Below, one piece after another: positions 1-8,178 of a DNA stretch of 64,000 nucleotides (positions are counted from its first letter, which is position 1; the number at the start of each line of letters is the position of its first letter). The notes beneath the pieces are model-generated. The model searched no databases, was not told the origin of the DNA, and saw only the letters and a program-made list of their open reading frames with translations. Made by a program: the position numbers and the translations under genes. Source of the stretch: Streptomyces fumanus (GTDB taxonomy: Bacteria; Actinomycetota; Actinomycetes; Streptomycetales; Streptomycetaceae); the NCBI RefSeq assembly GCF_014655295.1, contig NZ_BNBI01000003.1:372001-436000 (forward strand), written 5' to 3'.

Positions 1-324
1 GGGGCGCGCACCTTCGTCAACTACAACCTGACCGCGCTGGACGTCGCGGCGATCACCATCGGCGCGGACTGCCAGATCGGACCGAACGTCCAGTTGCTGA
101 CGCCGACGCATCCGCTGGAGCCGGGGCCCCGGCGGGACAAGCTGGAGGCGGCCCGGCCGATCACCATCGGCGACAACGTGTGGCTCGGCGGGGGCGCCAT
201 CGTGCTGCCCGGGGTGACCATCGGGGACGACTCGGTCATCGGCGCCGGCGCGGTCGTCACCAAGGACGTGCCGCCGGGTGTGGTCGCCGTCGGCAACCCC
301 GCCCGCCCGGTCCGCGACCTCTGA
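1..324 (+). CDS. Maltose/galactoside O-acetyltransferase-like protein, 3-prime part only
   Basis: The reading frame is open from the first base, so the N-terminus lies outside the window. The visible 107 residues are left-handed beta-helix hexapeptide repeats (for example ITIGADCQIGPNVQLLTP, then TIGDNVWLGGGAIVLPGVTIG). The conserved end ITKDVPPGVVAVGNPARPV-type is present as VVTKDVPPGVVAVGNPARPV. This is the Maa/NodL/LacA family, which transfers acetyl from acetyl-CoA to a sugar hydroxyl in the cytoplasm. The substrate cannot be told from this part. It ends 22 bp before the TetR gene, so the two may be cotranscribed. Confidence 0.85.
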   Translation, partial: GARTFVNYNLTALDVAAITIGADCQIGPNVQLLTPTHPLEPGPRRDKLEAARPITIGDNVWLGGGAIVLPGVTIGDDSVIGAGAVVTKDVPPGVVAVGNPARPVRDL

Positions 325-346
325 CCTCCGGTACGCCGACTCCGCC

Positions 347-931
347 ATGGCCACCGGACACACGGACCCCCACCGCCGCGACCGCATCCTCGACGCCGCC
401 CTCGACCTGATCGCCGAGGAGGGCGTCGCGGGCGTCTCCCACCGGAAGATCGCGTCCCGCGCGGGGGTCCCGCTCGGCTCGATGACGTACCACTTCGACG
501 GGATGGACGAGGTGCTCCGCGCGGCGTTCCGCCGGTTCACGGACCACATCGTCGCCGTCTTCGACGCGCACCTGGCCGCCCCGGCCGACCGGGAGGAGGC
601 GAGGGCGGCGGTGGCCGATCTGGTGCACCGCCTCTCCGAGGGCAGCCGCCGGGACCTGGTCCTCACCCAGGAGCTGTACACCCTCGCCGCCCGCCGTCCC
701 GCCTACCGGGAACTCACCCACGAGTGGATGGGCCGCAGCCGGGTCCACCTGGAGAAGCACTTCGACCCGGACACCGCCCGCCAGCTCGACGCGTTGATCG
801 AGGGCCTCACCCTGCACCGGGCCCTGGCCGCCGCACCGCACGGCCGCGCCCTGACCCTGGAAGCCGTCCGGCGCATCACCACGACACCCGCCGAGCGGGC
901 CCCTCAGCCGCCCGTGCGGCACGGAACCTGA
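347..931 (+). CDS. TetR-family transcriptional regulator
   Basis: This is a 194-residue one-component repressor. The N-terminal helix-turn-helix spans roughly residues 10-55: RRDRILDAALDLIAEEGVAG, then SHRKIASRAGVPLGSMTYHF, with the typical Y-H-F after the recognition helix. The C-terminal two thirds is the variable ligand-binding domain. The ATG at 347 was chosen because it starts just before the helix-turn-helix; the longer frame to 278 would overlap the acetyltransferase. The gene lies 22 bp downstream of that acetyltransferase on the same strand, so it may control it. The effector is unknown. A strong hairpin overlaps the stop codon. Confidence 0.85.
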   Translation: MATGHTDPHRRDRILDAALDLIAEEGVAGVSHRKIASRAGVPLGSMTYHFDGMDEVLRAAFRRFTDHIVAVFDAHLAAPADREEARAAVADLVHRLSEGSRRDLVLTQELYTLAARRPAYRELTHEWMGRSRVHLEKHFDPDTARQLDALIEGLTLHRALAAAPHGRALTLEAVRRITTTPAERAPQPPVRHGT

Positions 932-948
932 CCGCCGTGCCGCACGGG
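911..948 (+). terminator. Intrinsic terminator hairpin after the TetR gene
   Basis: Perfect 14-bp arms (911-924 and 935-948, CCCGTGCGGCACGG and its complement) with a 10-nt loop that contains the TetR stop codon. There is no U tract, which is common in Streptomyces. Confidence 0.7.
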
Positions 949-989
949 CCCCGGCCACCCCGTCCCCTCCCCCGCCCGGCGACGCCCCG

Positions 990-1280
990 TCACGGAATGT
1001 CGCCCTGCCAGTCGAAGCGCCGCGCGTCCGTCGGCCGGGGCGCGTACACGGAACGGCCCCCGGGTCCGTACCGGCCTATCTCCGTCGGCAGCGCGACACC
1101 CGCGCCCGGGTCGCGGGCCTCGGTGACGTCCAGGAGCAGGCCGTCCAGCGGACCGCCGACCAGTTGCGCGTACGCGCGTCCGGCCCGTGGCCCGGGATCG
1201 CCGTGGTCGGCGCCGTAGACCCGGCCGTGCATGAACTCCGCCTCATCCATGCCCCGAAGCCTCGCATCCGCCACTGACAT
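990..1280 (-). CDS. Small conserved hypothetical protein
   Basis: About 96 residues (86 if the internal ATG at 1250 is used). The readable core is AYAQLVGGPLDGLLLDVTEA, later LPTEIGRYGPGGRSVYAPR and the end RRFDWQGDIP. I recall similar small proteins from Streptomyces but know no function for them. There is no signal peptide or membrane segment. Neither candidate start has a strong ribosome-binding site, so the start is uncertain. The gene stands alone, facing the TetR gene. Confidence 0.6.
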   Translation of the reverse strand: MSVADARLRGMDEAEFMHGRVYGADHGDPGPRAGRAYAQLVGGPLDGLLLDVTEARDPGAGVALPTEIGRYGPGGRSVYAPRPTDARRFDWQGDIP

Positions 1281-1379
1281 CCACGGCCGCACCGCGGCCC
1301 CGCTGTCCACGGCCGGCGTCCGGGCCGGGGGGATCCGCGCGTCCGTCACCGGGGCCCGGCGTACGGCAGGATGAGCACC

Positions 1380-1709
1380 ATGAGCGTAGTCAAGATCAAC
1401 GTACTGACCGTTCCCGCCGAGCAGCGGGAGACCCTGGAGAAGCGCTTCGCGTCGCGGGCGCACGCCGTGGAGAACTCCGACGGCTTCGAGTGGTTCGAAC
1501 TCCTCCGGCCGGTCGAGGGCACCGACACCTACCTCGTCTACACCCGGTGGCGCGACGAGGAGTCCTTCCAGGCATGGATGGAGGGCCCGATGAAGACGGC
1601 CCACCAGGGCGGCGACGCCCCGTCCGGCGACCGCCCGAAGCCCGCGGCGAGCGGCTCCACGCTGTGGTCCTTCGAGGTCGTACAGCAGGCGGGTCCGGCG
1701 GGCGCGTAG
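1380..1709 (+). CDS. Antibiotic biosynthesis monooxygenase (ABM/HmoA-like) domain protein
   Basis: This 109-residue single-domain dimeric alpha-beta barrel has the ABM fold: VVKINVLTVPAEQRETLEKR, then GFEWFELLRP, YLVYTRWRDEESFQAWMEGP and a C-terminal WSFEVV strand. It belongs to the heme-degrading monooxygenase HmoA/IsdG-like group, which cleaves heme or oxidises small aromatics. I cannot assign a substrate. The ATG at 1380 is preferred over the one at 1371 because AGGA lies 7 nt upstream of it, whereas it abuts the upstream ATG. It is monocistronic. Confidence 0.8.
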   Translation: MSVVKINVLTVPAEQRETLEKRFASRAHAVENSDGFEWFELLRPVEGTDTYLVYTRWRDEESFQAWMEGPMKTAHQGGDAPSGDRPKPAASGSTLWSFEVVQQAGPAGA

Positions 1710-1824
1710 TCCCCGCCGGGTCGCGCCGCAGGGCACCCCGGGTCCCCGTCCCCCGACGCGGGCCCGGGGCACCGCCGCTCGCCGGCCGCGGACCGGCGCC
1801 CGCCCCTCCCCCGCGTCACCCGGC

Positions 1825-2481
1825 TCACGCCTTCCTGAGGGTGATCGCCTGGGTGACGGCCGCGCCGACCGCCAGGAAGCCCGCCGCGACGGCGAGCGGG
1901 CCCGCCGTGGGCACCAGGGCGTCCGCGGAGTCCGAGGCGTTCTGCAAGCGGGTGAGCATGATGTTGACCGGCGAGACGCCTCTGCCCAGCAGCGCGGCCA
2001 GCAGGAGCACCAGGGCGAGGACGAGCGCGTAGCCCTGGCGTCGGAACACCAGCCGTGAGCAGACCAGTCCGATGGCCATGCCGGTGAGAGCACAGGTGAG
2101 TTGGGCCTCGACCCCCAGGGCCAGGTCCGCGGGGCCTGGTGTGTGGGTGCCGAACATCAGCGGCAGCAGCAGACCCGCGGCCGCCAGCAGCAGGCACCAC
2201 ACGGCGGCCGTGCCGACCGTCGCGAGCAGCACCCGCAGATGGCTTCCGGCGCTGACGACGACGATCGAGCGGTGCGCCCGGTCCTCCAGGCCGAGCAGGG
2301 CCATGGTCAGCCAGACCGAGCACGGCAGCATGGCCCCGGCCACCGAGGCGTAGGTCGCGGTGAGCGGACCGGCGTCGCTGCCGGTGAGCACGGCCACCAG
2401 ACCGACGAACAGCAGCAGCGGCGCGACGCAGCGCTGGGACAGCAGCAGCACCGTGAACAGGTAACGCACCAGGGCGGTCAC
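1825..2481 (-). CDS. ABC transporter permease, integral membrane
   Basis: This 218-residue protein has about six hydrophobic segments, including VRYLFTVLLLSQRCVAPLLL near the start and ALVLALVLLLAALLG near residue 155. The GTG start at 2481 overlaps the ATPase stop codon (GTGA, 2478-2481). It is preceded by GAGGAGG, so translation is coupled to the ATPase. The pair would form a small exporter at the membrane. The substrate is unknown, and no substrate-binding lipoprotein is present, which fits export rather than uptake. Its synthesis probably depends on the ATPase, and hence on the TTA codon there. Confidence 0.8.
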   Translation of the reverse strand: MTALVRYLFTVLLLSQRCVAPLLLFVGLVAVLTGSDAGPLTATYASVAGAMLPCSVWLTMALLGLEDRAHRSIVVVSAGSHLRVLLATVGTAAVWCLLLAAAGLLLPLMFGTHTPGPADLALGVEAQLTCALTGMAIGLVCSRLVFRRQGYALVLALVLLLAALLGRGVSPVNIMLTRLQNASDSADALVPTAGPLAVAAGFLAVGAAVTQAITLRKA

Positions 2482-3359
2482 AGCGCGGACCTCCTCATGT
2501 CGAACCGGTGACGAGGTCCGCCCGCGGTTCCGGTGAGGCCCGCCACCGACCACCGGTGGCGCAGCGCGGTCAGCAGGACGGCGTCCAGGTGCTCCCGCGC
2601 CACTCGCAGCACGACCTCCCCGTCGCGCGAGGCGGAGTCGTCCACACCCGGCAGCGCCGACCAGTTGACTTCCGCCGGCCTGCCGCCCGCGGGCGGCACC
2701 GCCAGGACCAGCTCGACCACCGCCGCCCCGCGCCCGCCGCGCCCGCCTCCGTGCGAGGTGACCCGGCCGTCGCTGATGACGTGGACGCCCTCGGCGTGCG
2801 TCTCGGCGATCGCTTCGCGGTGGTCGGTGAAGACCACCGCCCCGCCCTGTGCGGCCGTTTCGCCGATGAGTTCGGAGAGGACACCGTGGGCCGAGGCGTC
2901 CAGACCCGACCAGGGCTCGTCGAGGACGAGCAGGTCGGGCCGGACGAGCAGGGCCTGGGCGAGCGCGACTTTCTGGGCGTTGCCCTTCGACAGCGTGCGC
3001 AGCGGGGCCTCCCGCTCGCCCACCAGGGACAGCCGCTCCAGCAGGTGGTCGCCCCGGGCGCGGGCGGCTGAGGTGGACAGGCCGCGGATGCGCCCCAGGT
3101 GGGTGAGGTAGGAGAGCGCCGAGACGCGGTCGTGGGGGGTGAAGCGGTCCGGTACGTAACCGATGTGCGTCAGTCGGCGCGACACGCTTCCGGAGGTGGG
3201 CCGGGACAGTCCGGCGAGGATCCTCAACAGGGTCGATTTCCCCGAGCCGTTGCCGCCCACCACCGCGAGGACATCACCGGCCGAGATCCTCATGTCGACG
3301 TCACGCAGGACCCACCGTCCGCCGCCGTACCGTTTGCCGACCGCCTCGCAACGTAACAA
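2478..3359 (-). CDS. ABC transporter ATP-binding protein with TTA as second codon
   Basis: This 293-residue ATPase has Walker A (VVGGNGSGKSTLLRIL), a signature-like TLSKGNAQKVALAQALL, Walker B (DLLVLDEPWSGLD) and an H-loop (VVFTDHRE). The signature has SKGN instead of SGGQ, as in several bacitracin/lantibiotic-type exporters. The start is TTG at 3359, placed by AGGGAGG six bases upstream and by the need for the KRYGG strand that precedes Walker A. Codon 2 (3354-3356) is TTA, the leucine codon read only by the developmentally controlled bldA tRNA in Streptomyces. The permease gene overlaps its stop. Roughly 90 C-terminal residues extend beyond the nucleotide-binding domain. Confidence 0.85.
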   Translation of the reverse strand: MLRCEAVGKRYGGGRWVLRDVDMRISAGDVLAVVGGNGSGKSTLLRILAGLSRPTSGSVSRRLTHIGYVPDRFTPHDRVSALSYLTHLGRIRGLSTSAARARGDHLLERLSLVGEREAPLRTLSKGNAQKVALAQALLVRPDLLVLDEPWSGLDASAHGVLSELIGETAAQGGAVVFTDHREAIAETHAEGVHVISDGRVTSHGGGRGGRGAAVVELVLAVPPAGGRPAEVNWSALPGVDDSASRDGEVVLRVAREHLDAVLLTALRHRWSVAGLTGTAGGPRHRFDMRRSAL

Positions 3360-3856
3360 CGCGTCCCTCCCTGTGGCCTGAGCACCGGCCCGTCCAGTCT
3401 GACGGACGGGAGACCTCGCCGTTCCTCCCGACGAAGGCCGCCGGGGCGAGCGTCCGCGCGGTGGTCGGCGGAGGGTGGCGCTCCGGGTGGTCGGGGTAGC
3501 CAGGCCGTCGTCTTGGCGGAGTCCGGCTGTGCGACCGGGAAGCTGTCCGGTGCCCCGGTCGCGCGGCGGGCCGTCGTGCCGGGCCGGCCGGGGCCGTCGT
3601 CCGCGCGGTGCGGTGGGACCGCCGCCGAGCGCGGTCACCGCCGTGGCCGGGACCCTCCCGGCCACCCGCCATCCGTCATGATCATGCGGGCTCGTACACT
3701 GCCCTTGTCCTGTGAGGCGTTGCCCGTGCACACCGTCGAACCCGACGCCGGGCCGGCGCCGCACAGGGCGTCCTGACGGGTTTTCGGGTCCGCCCGCCCC
3801 CCTTCGCAGCACGGGTGGGTCCGAGCCCCCTCCCCCCTCGTGAAAGGTGAACCACC
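3360..3856. other. Intergenic region of about 500 bp between divergent genes
   Basis: No convincing gene was found. It must hold the promoters for the minus-strand ABC exporter and the plus-strand YceI gene. A TACACT hexamer at 3695-3700 is a possible -10 for the plus strand, but no matching -35 stands out. The short frames here are rich in Arg/Pro/Gly and look like GC-rich shadow frames. Confidence 0.5.
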
Positions 3857-4765
3857 ATGGCCCTCGGGCTGCTTCGGCGTCGACGGCACCGGGATGCCGC
3901 GCACGCGGCTCTCACGCTGCCCCTCCCGGCCGGCGCGGGCGCCGTCGGCCGTACCGTGCTGGACCCGGTCGACCAGCCGCTGGCCGGGGCCGATGTCACG
4001 GTCACCGCGCTGGACACCCACCGGGTCGTCGCCCGCGGCACCACCGACCCCTACGGCCTGTTCCTGGCGGCGCTGCCCGCCGGCCGCTACAGCATGCTGA
4101 TCGTCGCCGAGGGCCTGGAGCCGCACCGCGAGAGCCTCGATGTCACCGAGGGTGTCAGCGAGCCCCCGTCGGCCGTCCGGCTCCAGCCCGCGCGGCAGCT
4201 CGCGCTCCCGCCGGCCGGCAACTGGGTGTTCGACCCGCCGCACACGGCGATCCGGTTCATCGCCAAGCATGTGGGCATGGCCCATGTGCACGGCCGTTTC
4301 GAGCGGTTCGACGGTGCGGTGCACATAGCCCCGGACATGTCCGGCTCGCGGGTGCAGGTCCGGATCGAGGCGGCCAGCATCACCACCGGCAACACCACCC
4401 GGGACAACCACCTGCGCTCCGCCGACTTCCTCGACGTGGAGCGCTACCCGTACATCGACTTCGTCAGCACGCGGTTCGCGTTCCGCGGCGGCAGCAAGTG
4501 GACCCTCAACGGCACCCTCACCATGCACGGCGTGACCCGCTCGGTCGCGCTGGACACCACCTACCTGGGCACGGTCAACGGCGGGTACGGCGAGGAGCTG
4601 CGCTGCGCGGCCCTGGCCACCACCGAGCTGCACCGCGAGGACTACACCCTCAACTGGCGGTCGATGCTGGCCCGGGGCATCGCCGTGGTCGGCCCGACCG
4701 TGCAGTTGGAGCTGGACGTGCAGGCGATGTACCGCACGCCCGACACCCCGACGCCGCCGGAGTAG
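3857..4765 (+). CDS. YceI-family protein with N-terminal carboxypeptidase-regulatory-like domain
   Basis: This 302-residue protein has two parts. Residues about 30-110 form a CarboxypepD_reg-like beta sandwich (GRTVLDPVDQPLAGADVTVT, then YGLFLAALPAGRYSMLIVAE). Residues about 118-295 form a YceI lipocalin-like domain (WVFDPPHTAIRFIAKHVGMA, then TTRDNHLRSADFLDVERYPY and LTMHGVTRSVAL). YceI domains bind polyisoprenoid-type lipids. There is no signal peptide, so the protein is probably cytoplasmic, unlike E. coli YceI. GAAAGGTG lies at good spacing before the ATG. It is a single gene. Confidence 0.85.
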   Translation: MALGLLRRRRHRDAAHAALTLPLPAGAGAVGRTVLDPVDQPLAGADVTVTALDTHRVVARGTTDPYGLFLAALPAGRYSMLIVAEGLEPHRESLDVTEGVSEPPSAVRLQPARQLALPPAGNWVFDPPHTAIRFIAKHVGMAHVHGRFERFDGAVHIAPDMSGSRVQVRIEAASITTGNTTRDNHLRSADFLDVERYPYIDFVSTRFAFRGGSKWTLNGTLTMHGVTRSVALDTTYLGTVNGGYGEELRCAALATTELHREDYTLNWRSMLARGIAVVGPTVQLELDVQAMYRTPDTPTPPE

Positions 4766-4790
4766 CCGCCCGGCCCGCCGCGGGCCCGGG

Positions 4791-5672
4791 TCACGCCGTG
4801 CCCCGCGCTTCCGCCCGGAACCGCAGCGGCGTGCGGCCGTCGTGCCGGCGGAAGAACTTGCCGAAGTCGCCCGGATCGGCGAACCCCAGGTGCCGGGCCA
4901 CGTCGGCGGCCCCCAGGTCGGTGTGGACCAGCAGCCGCTTGGCCTCCAGCACGATCCGCGCGTCCAGGTACGCCTTGGCGGTGGACCCGGTGGCGGCGAG
5001 GGTGGCGCGGGTGAGGGTACGGGTGCTGTAGCCGAGGGCCGCGGCGTAGTCGGCGACGCGGTGGGTGCGGGTGAAGTCCCGCTCCACCGCGGCCCGGTAG
5101 CGCTCGAAGGGCCCGTTCCGCCCGGTCGCCGCCACCGCCGCCGGGGGCGCGGCGTGGGTCAGGCGCAGCAGCAGCACCGACAGCAGCGCCCGCAGCGCCT
5201 TGTTGTGCGCCTCCAGCGGCATCGCGCCCACGTCCGCGTACTCGGCGACGAGGTGTTCGCGGGCCAGGTCCACCGGGCGGGCCCGGGCGCCGTCCGGGAC
5301 CACGGGCGCCGTCGCGTCGGGCGGGTCGTCGGGGACGAAACCGGGCCGCCAGATCACGATGAGCCCGTCCGCCACCTCCCAGGGCCCCTCGGGTCCCGCC
5401 GCGAACTGGTGGACCTGCCCCGGGCGCACCCACAGCCAGCCCCCCGGCGGAACGACGTGCCGGGTGAAGTCCACGGTGTGGTCCAGCGGCGGCGAGCCGG
5501 GGTGGACGTGGATGAGGTGGTGGAAGGCGGGGCGCTGCGGGCTGGACAGGTCGATGCCCCGGCGCCGGCCCCGGGCCCGCAGCTCGGCGAAGTCGACCAC
5601 GTCCATGCCGATCGGCGCGCTCAGCGCCGGCCGGAACGCCACCTCCGTGATCGCCCCGGCGTCCCGTGCCAT
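4791..5672 (-). CDS. AraC-family regulator, divergent from the decarboxylase operon
   Basis: This 293-residue protein has an N-terminal cupin-like sensor domain (FHHLIHVHPGSPPLDHTVDF, then WLWVRPGQVHQFA) and a C-terminal double helix-turn-helix from about residue 195 (VADYAAALGYSTRTLTRATL and ADVARHLGFADPGDFGKFFR). It is transcribed away from the ubiX/ubiD-type operon with 129 bp between starts. It is therefore the natural candidate to activate that operon in response to an aromatic acid such as vanillate or 4-hydroxybenzoate; this is inference from position. Confidence 0.85.
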   Translation of the reverse strand: MARDAGAITEVAFRPALSAPIGMDVVDFAELRARGRRRGIDLSSPQRPAFHHLIHVHPGSPPLDHTVDFTRHVVPPGGWLWVRPGQVHQFAAGPEGPWEVADGLIVIWRPGFVPDDPPDATAPVVPDGARARPVDLAREHLVAEYADVGAMPLEAHNKALRALLSVLLLRLTHAAPPAAVAATGRNGPFERYRAAVERDFTRTHRVADYAAALGYSTRTLTRATLAATGSTAKAYLDARIVLEAKRLLVHTDLGAADVARHLGFADPGDFGKFFRRHDGRTPLRFRAEARGTA

Positions 5673-5801
5673 GTCTCCCGCACCCTCCGCACCTGACCGT
5701 TTTTTCCCATCGGTTGTCCTCAGCGTACCGCCCCTCGCCAGGAGCGCCTCCTAGCGTGAAGGGGAGACGAAGCGGGGACTGACCGAAAAGGAGCAGGTGC
5801 C
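5673..5801. promoter_or_regulatory. Divergent promoter region between AraC regulator and decarboxylase operon
   Basis: It contains TAGCGT (5752-5757), a plausible -10 for the plus-strand operon 44 nt before its start. Just upstream is the short inverted repeat AGGAG-CGC-CTCCT (5740-5752). A TTGTCC hexamer lies at 5716-5721, too far away to pair with that -10. The AraC protein probably binds here. Confidence 0.4.
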
Positions 5802-6398
5802 GTGCGGTTGATCGTGGCGATGACGGGGGCCACCGGCGCGCCCTTCGGGGTGCGGCTGCTGGAGCGCCTCGCCGACCTGCCGGACGTGGAGACGCACCTG
5901 GTCGCCAGCCGCTGGGCCCGGGCCACCGTCGAGCTGGAGACCGGCCGCACCATGCGGGAGGTCGCCGCGCTCGCCGACGTGGCGCACGCGCCCGAGGACC
6001 AGGGCGCCACCATCTCCTCCGGTTCGTTCCGCACGGACGGCATGGTCGTCGTCCCCTGCTCCATGAAGACCCTCGCGGGCATCCGCGCCGGGTACGCGGA
6101 CGGCCTGGTCGGCCGGGCCGCGGACGTGACGCTGAAGGAGCGCCGGCCGCTGGTGCTGGTGCCCCGCGAGACGCCGCTCAGCGAGATCCATCTGGAGAAC
6201 ATGCTCGCCCTGGCCCGCATGGGCGTGCGGATCGTGCCGCCCATGCCCGCCTTCTACAACCACCCGGCGACCGTCGAGGACGTCGTGGAGCACATCGTCT
6301 CCCGCGTCCTGGACCAGCTCGGCCTGCCCGCCGACGGCGCCCGCCGCTGGGACGGCATGCGCGCCGCCCGCCTCGACGGCCCGCGCCGCGCCTCCTGA
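5802..6398 (+). CDS. vdcB: UbiX-like flavin prenyltransferase, subunit B of hydroxyarylic acid decarboxylase
   Basis: This 198-residue flavoprotein joins dimethylallyl phosphate to reduced FMN, making the prenylated flavin that UbiD-type decarboxylases need. Visible marks are the N-terminal LIVAMTGATGAPFGVRLLE flavin loop, VVVPCSMKTLAGIRAGYADG, and KERRPLVLVPRETPLSEIHL. Length is normal. The GTG start at 5802 has AAAAGGAG at good spacing. It is followed by the UbiD-type subunit and the small subunit D, the gene order of the vdcBCD vanillate/4-hydroxybenzoate decarboxylase of Streptomyces. The symbol is assigned by that synteny. Confidence 0.85.
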   Translation: MRLIVAMTGATGAPFGVRLLERLADLPDVETHLVASRWARATVELETGRTMREVAALADVAHAPEDQGATISSGSFRTDGMVVVPCSMKTLAGIRAGYADGLVGRAADVTLKERRPLVLVPRETPLSEIHLENMLALARMGVRIVPPMPAFYNHPATVEDVVEHIVSRVLDQLGLPADGARRWDGMRAARLDGPRRAS

Positions 6399-6462
6399 CG
6401 CCGCACCCGCACGTCCCACCGCTTCGCGCCCCTCACCCCGAACGCAAGGAGACACCCCCCTC

Positions 6463-7887
6463 ATGCCGTACGACGACCTGCGCTCGTTCCTGGACACGCT
6501 GGAGAAGGAGGGACAGCTCCTGCGGATCACCGACGAGGTGCTCCCGGAGCCCGACATCGCGGCGGCGGCCAACGCCGCGGGCCGCATCGGCGAGGGCGCC
6601 CCCGCCCTCTGGTTCGACCGGGTGAAGGGCTTCACCGACGCCCGGATCGCCATGAACGTGCACGGCTCCTGGCGCAACCACGCCCTCGCCCTCGGGCTGC
6701 CGAAGGAGACCTCCCCGCGCGAGCAGGTCGAGGAGTTCGCCCGCCGCTGGGACGCCTTCCCGGTCGCCCCCGAGCGCCGCGCGGAGGCGCCGTGGCTGGA
6801 GAACACCCTCACCGGTGACGACGTCGACCTCTTCCGGGTGCTGCCGCTGTTCCGCCTCAACGACGGCGACGGCGGCTTCTACCTCGACAAGGCGGCCGTG
6901 GTCTCCCGGGACCCCGCCGACCCGGACCACTTCGGCAAGCAGAACCTGGGCACGTACCGCCTGGAGGTCATCGGGCGCGACCGGCTCGCCCTCCAGCCGG
7001 TGCCGGTGCACGACATCGCCCAGCATCTGCGCACCGCCGAGGAGAACGGCGAGGACCTGCCCGTCGCCATCACCCTCGGCAACGACCCGGTCGTCCCGAT
7101 CGTGGCCGGGATGCCGCTGCGCTACGACCAGTCGGAGTACGAGATGGCGGGCGCCCTGCGCGGCGCCCCGATGCCCATCGCCACCGCCCCGCACACCGGC
7201 CTGGACGTCCCCTGGGGCGCCGAGGTGGTCATCGAGGGCGTCGTCGAGTCCCGGAAGCGGCAGATCGAGGGCCCGTTCGGCGAGTTCACCGGCCACTACT
7301 CGGGCGGCCGGCGGATGCCGGTCATCCGTATCGAGCGGATCTCCTACCGCACCGACCCGGTCTTCGAGTCCCTGTACCTCGGCATGCCGTGGACCGAGTG
7401 CGACTACCTGGTGGGCCCGAACACCAGCGTGCCGCTGCTGAAGCAACTGCGCGCCGAGTTCCCCGAGGTGCGCGCCGTCAACGCGATGTACACGCACGGG
7501 CTGCTGGTCATCATCTCCACGGCCAAGCGGTACGGCGGTTTCGCCAAGGCGGTCGGGATGCGCGCCATGACCACGCCGCACGGCCTGGGGTACGTCTCCC
7601 AGGTCATCCTGGTCGACGAGGACGTGGACCCGTTCGACCTGCCGCAGGTGATGTGGGCGCAGTCCGCCAAGGTGAACCCGAGGGAGGACGTCGTGGTCAT
7701 CCCGAACCTGTCGGTGGTCGAACTCGCCCCGGCCTCCCAGCCGGCCGGCGTCACCAGCAAGATGATCATCGACGCGACGACCCCGGTCGGTCCCGACGTG
7801 CGCGGCAACTTCGGCACCCCCGTCAAGGACCTGCCCGAGACCGCCGAGTGGGCCGCGAAGCTGCGCACGCTGCTCGCCGGCCGCTGA
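6463..7887 (+). CDS. vdcC: UbiD-family non-oxidative hydroxyarylic acid decarboxylase, large subunit C
   Basis: This 474-residue protein has UbiD features throughout: MNVHGSWRNHALALGLP, ITLGNDPVVPIVAGMPLRYD, QIEGPFGEFTGHYSGGRR (the conserved E-G-P-F-G-E active-site region), and ATTPVGPDVRGNFG near the end. It removes CO2 from 4-hydroxybenzoate- or vanillate-type acids using the prenylated flavin made by its UbiX partner, in the cytoplasm. It lies 64 bp after the ubiX-like gene with a clear AAGGAG. The exact substrate is inferred from gene order only. Confidence 0.88.
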   Translation: MPYDDLRSFLDTLEKEGQLLRITDEVLPEPDIAAAANAAGRIGEGAPALWFDRVKGFTDARIAMNVHGSWRNHALALGLPKETSPREQVEEFARRWDAFPVAPERRAEAPWLENTLTGDDVDLFRVLPLFRLNDGDGGFYLDKAAVVSRDPADPDHFGKQNLGTYRLEVIGRDRLALQPVPVHDIAQHLRTAEENGEDLPVAITLGNDPVVPIVAGMPLRYDQSEYEMAGALRGAPMPIATAPHTGLDVPWGAEVVIEGVVESRKRQIEGPFGEFTGHYSGGRRMPVIRIERISYRTDPVFESLYLGMPWTECDYLVGPNTSVPLLKQLRAEFPEVRAVNAMYTHGLLVIISTAKRYGGFAKAVGMRAMTTPHGLGYVSQVILVDEDVDPFDLPQVMWAQSAKVNPREDVVVIPNLSVVELAPASQPAGVTSKMIIDATTPVGPDVRGNFGTPVKDLPETAEWAAKLRTLLAGR

Positions 7888-7917
7888 GCCCACCCCCCAC
7901 CTGGAAAGGACCGGATC

Positions 7918-8163
7918 ATGTCTGTTCCGCACACCCCCGACTGCCCCCGCTGCGCCGGGGACGCCGTCACCACCGTCACCACCTCGCCCGTCCCCGGTGT
8001 CTGGGAGGTGCTCCAGTGCCCCCGCTGCCTCTACATGTGGCGGACGACGGAGCCGGAGCGGCGCACCAGCCGGGCGGCGTACCCCGCGCTGTTCCGGCTG
8101 ACGGAGGAGGACATCGCCTCGGCCTCGGAGGTGCCGGCGGTCCCGCCGCTGCGCACCCGCTGA
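7918..8163 (+). CDS. vdcD: Hydroxyarylic acid decarboxylase small subunit D (zinc-finger-like)
   Basis: This 81-residue protein has two CxxC pairs, CPRCAG near residue 9 and CPRCLYMWRTTEPERRT near residue 37, which look like a zinc ribbon. Its size, motif and place directly after the UbiD subunit match the VdcD/ShdD subunit. In characterised systems that subunit is needed for full decarboxylase activity, although its exact role is unclear. The ribosome-binding site GGAAAGGA is good. It ends 15 bp before the convergent oxidoreductase gene. Confidence 0.85.
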   Translation: MSVPHTPDCPRCAGDAVTTVTTSPVPGVWEVLQCPRCLYMWRTTEPERRTSRAAYPALFRLTEEDIASASEVPAVPPLRTR

Positions 8164-8178
8164 GCACGCCGCCGGGGC

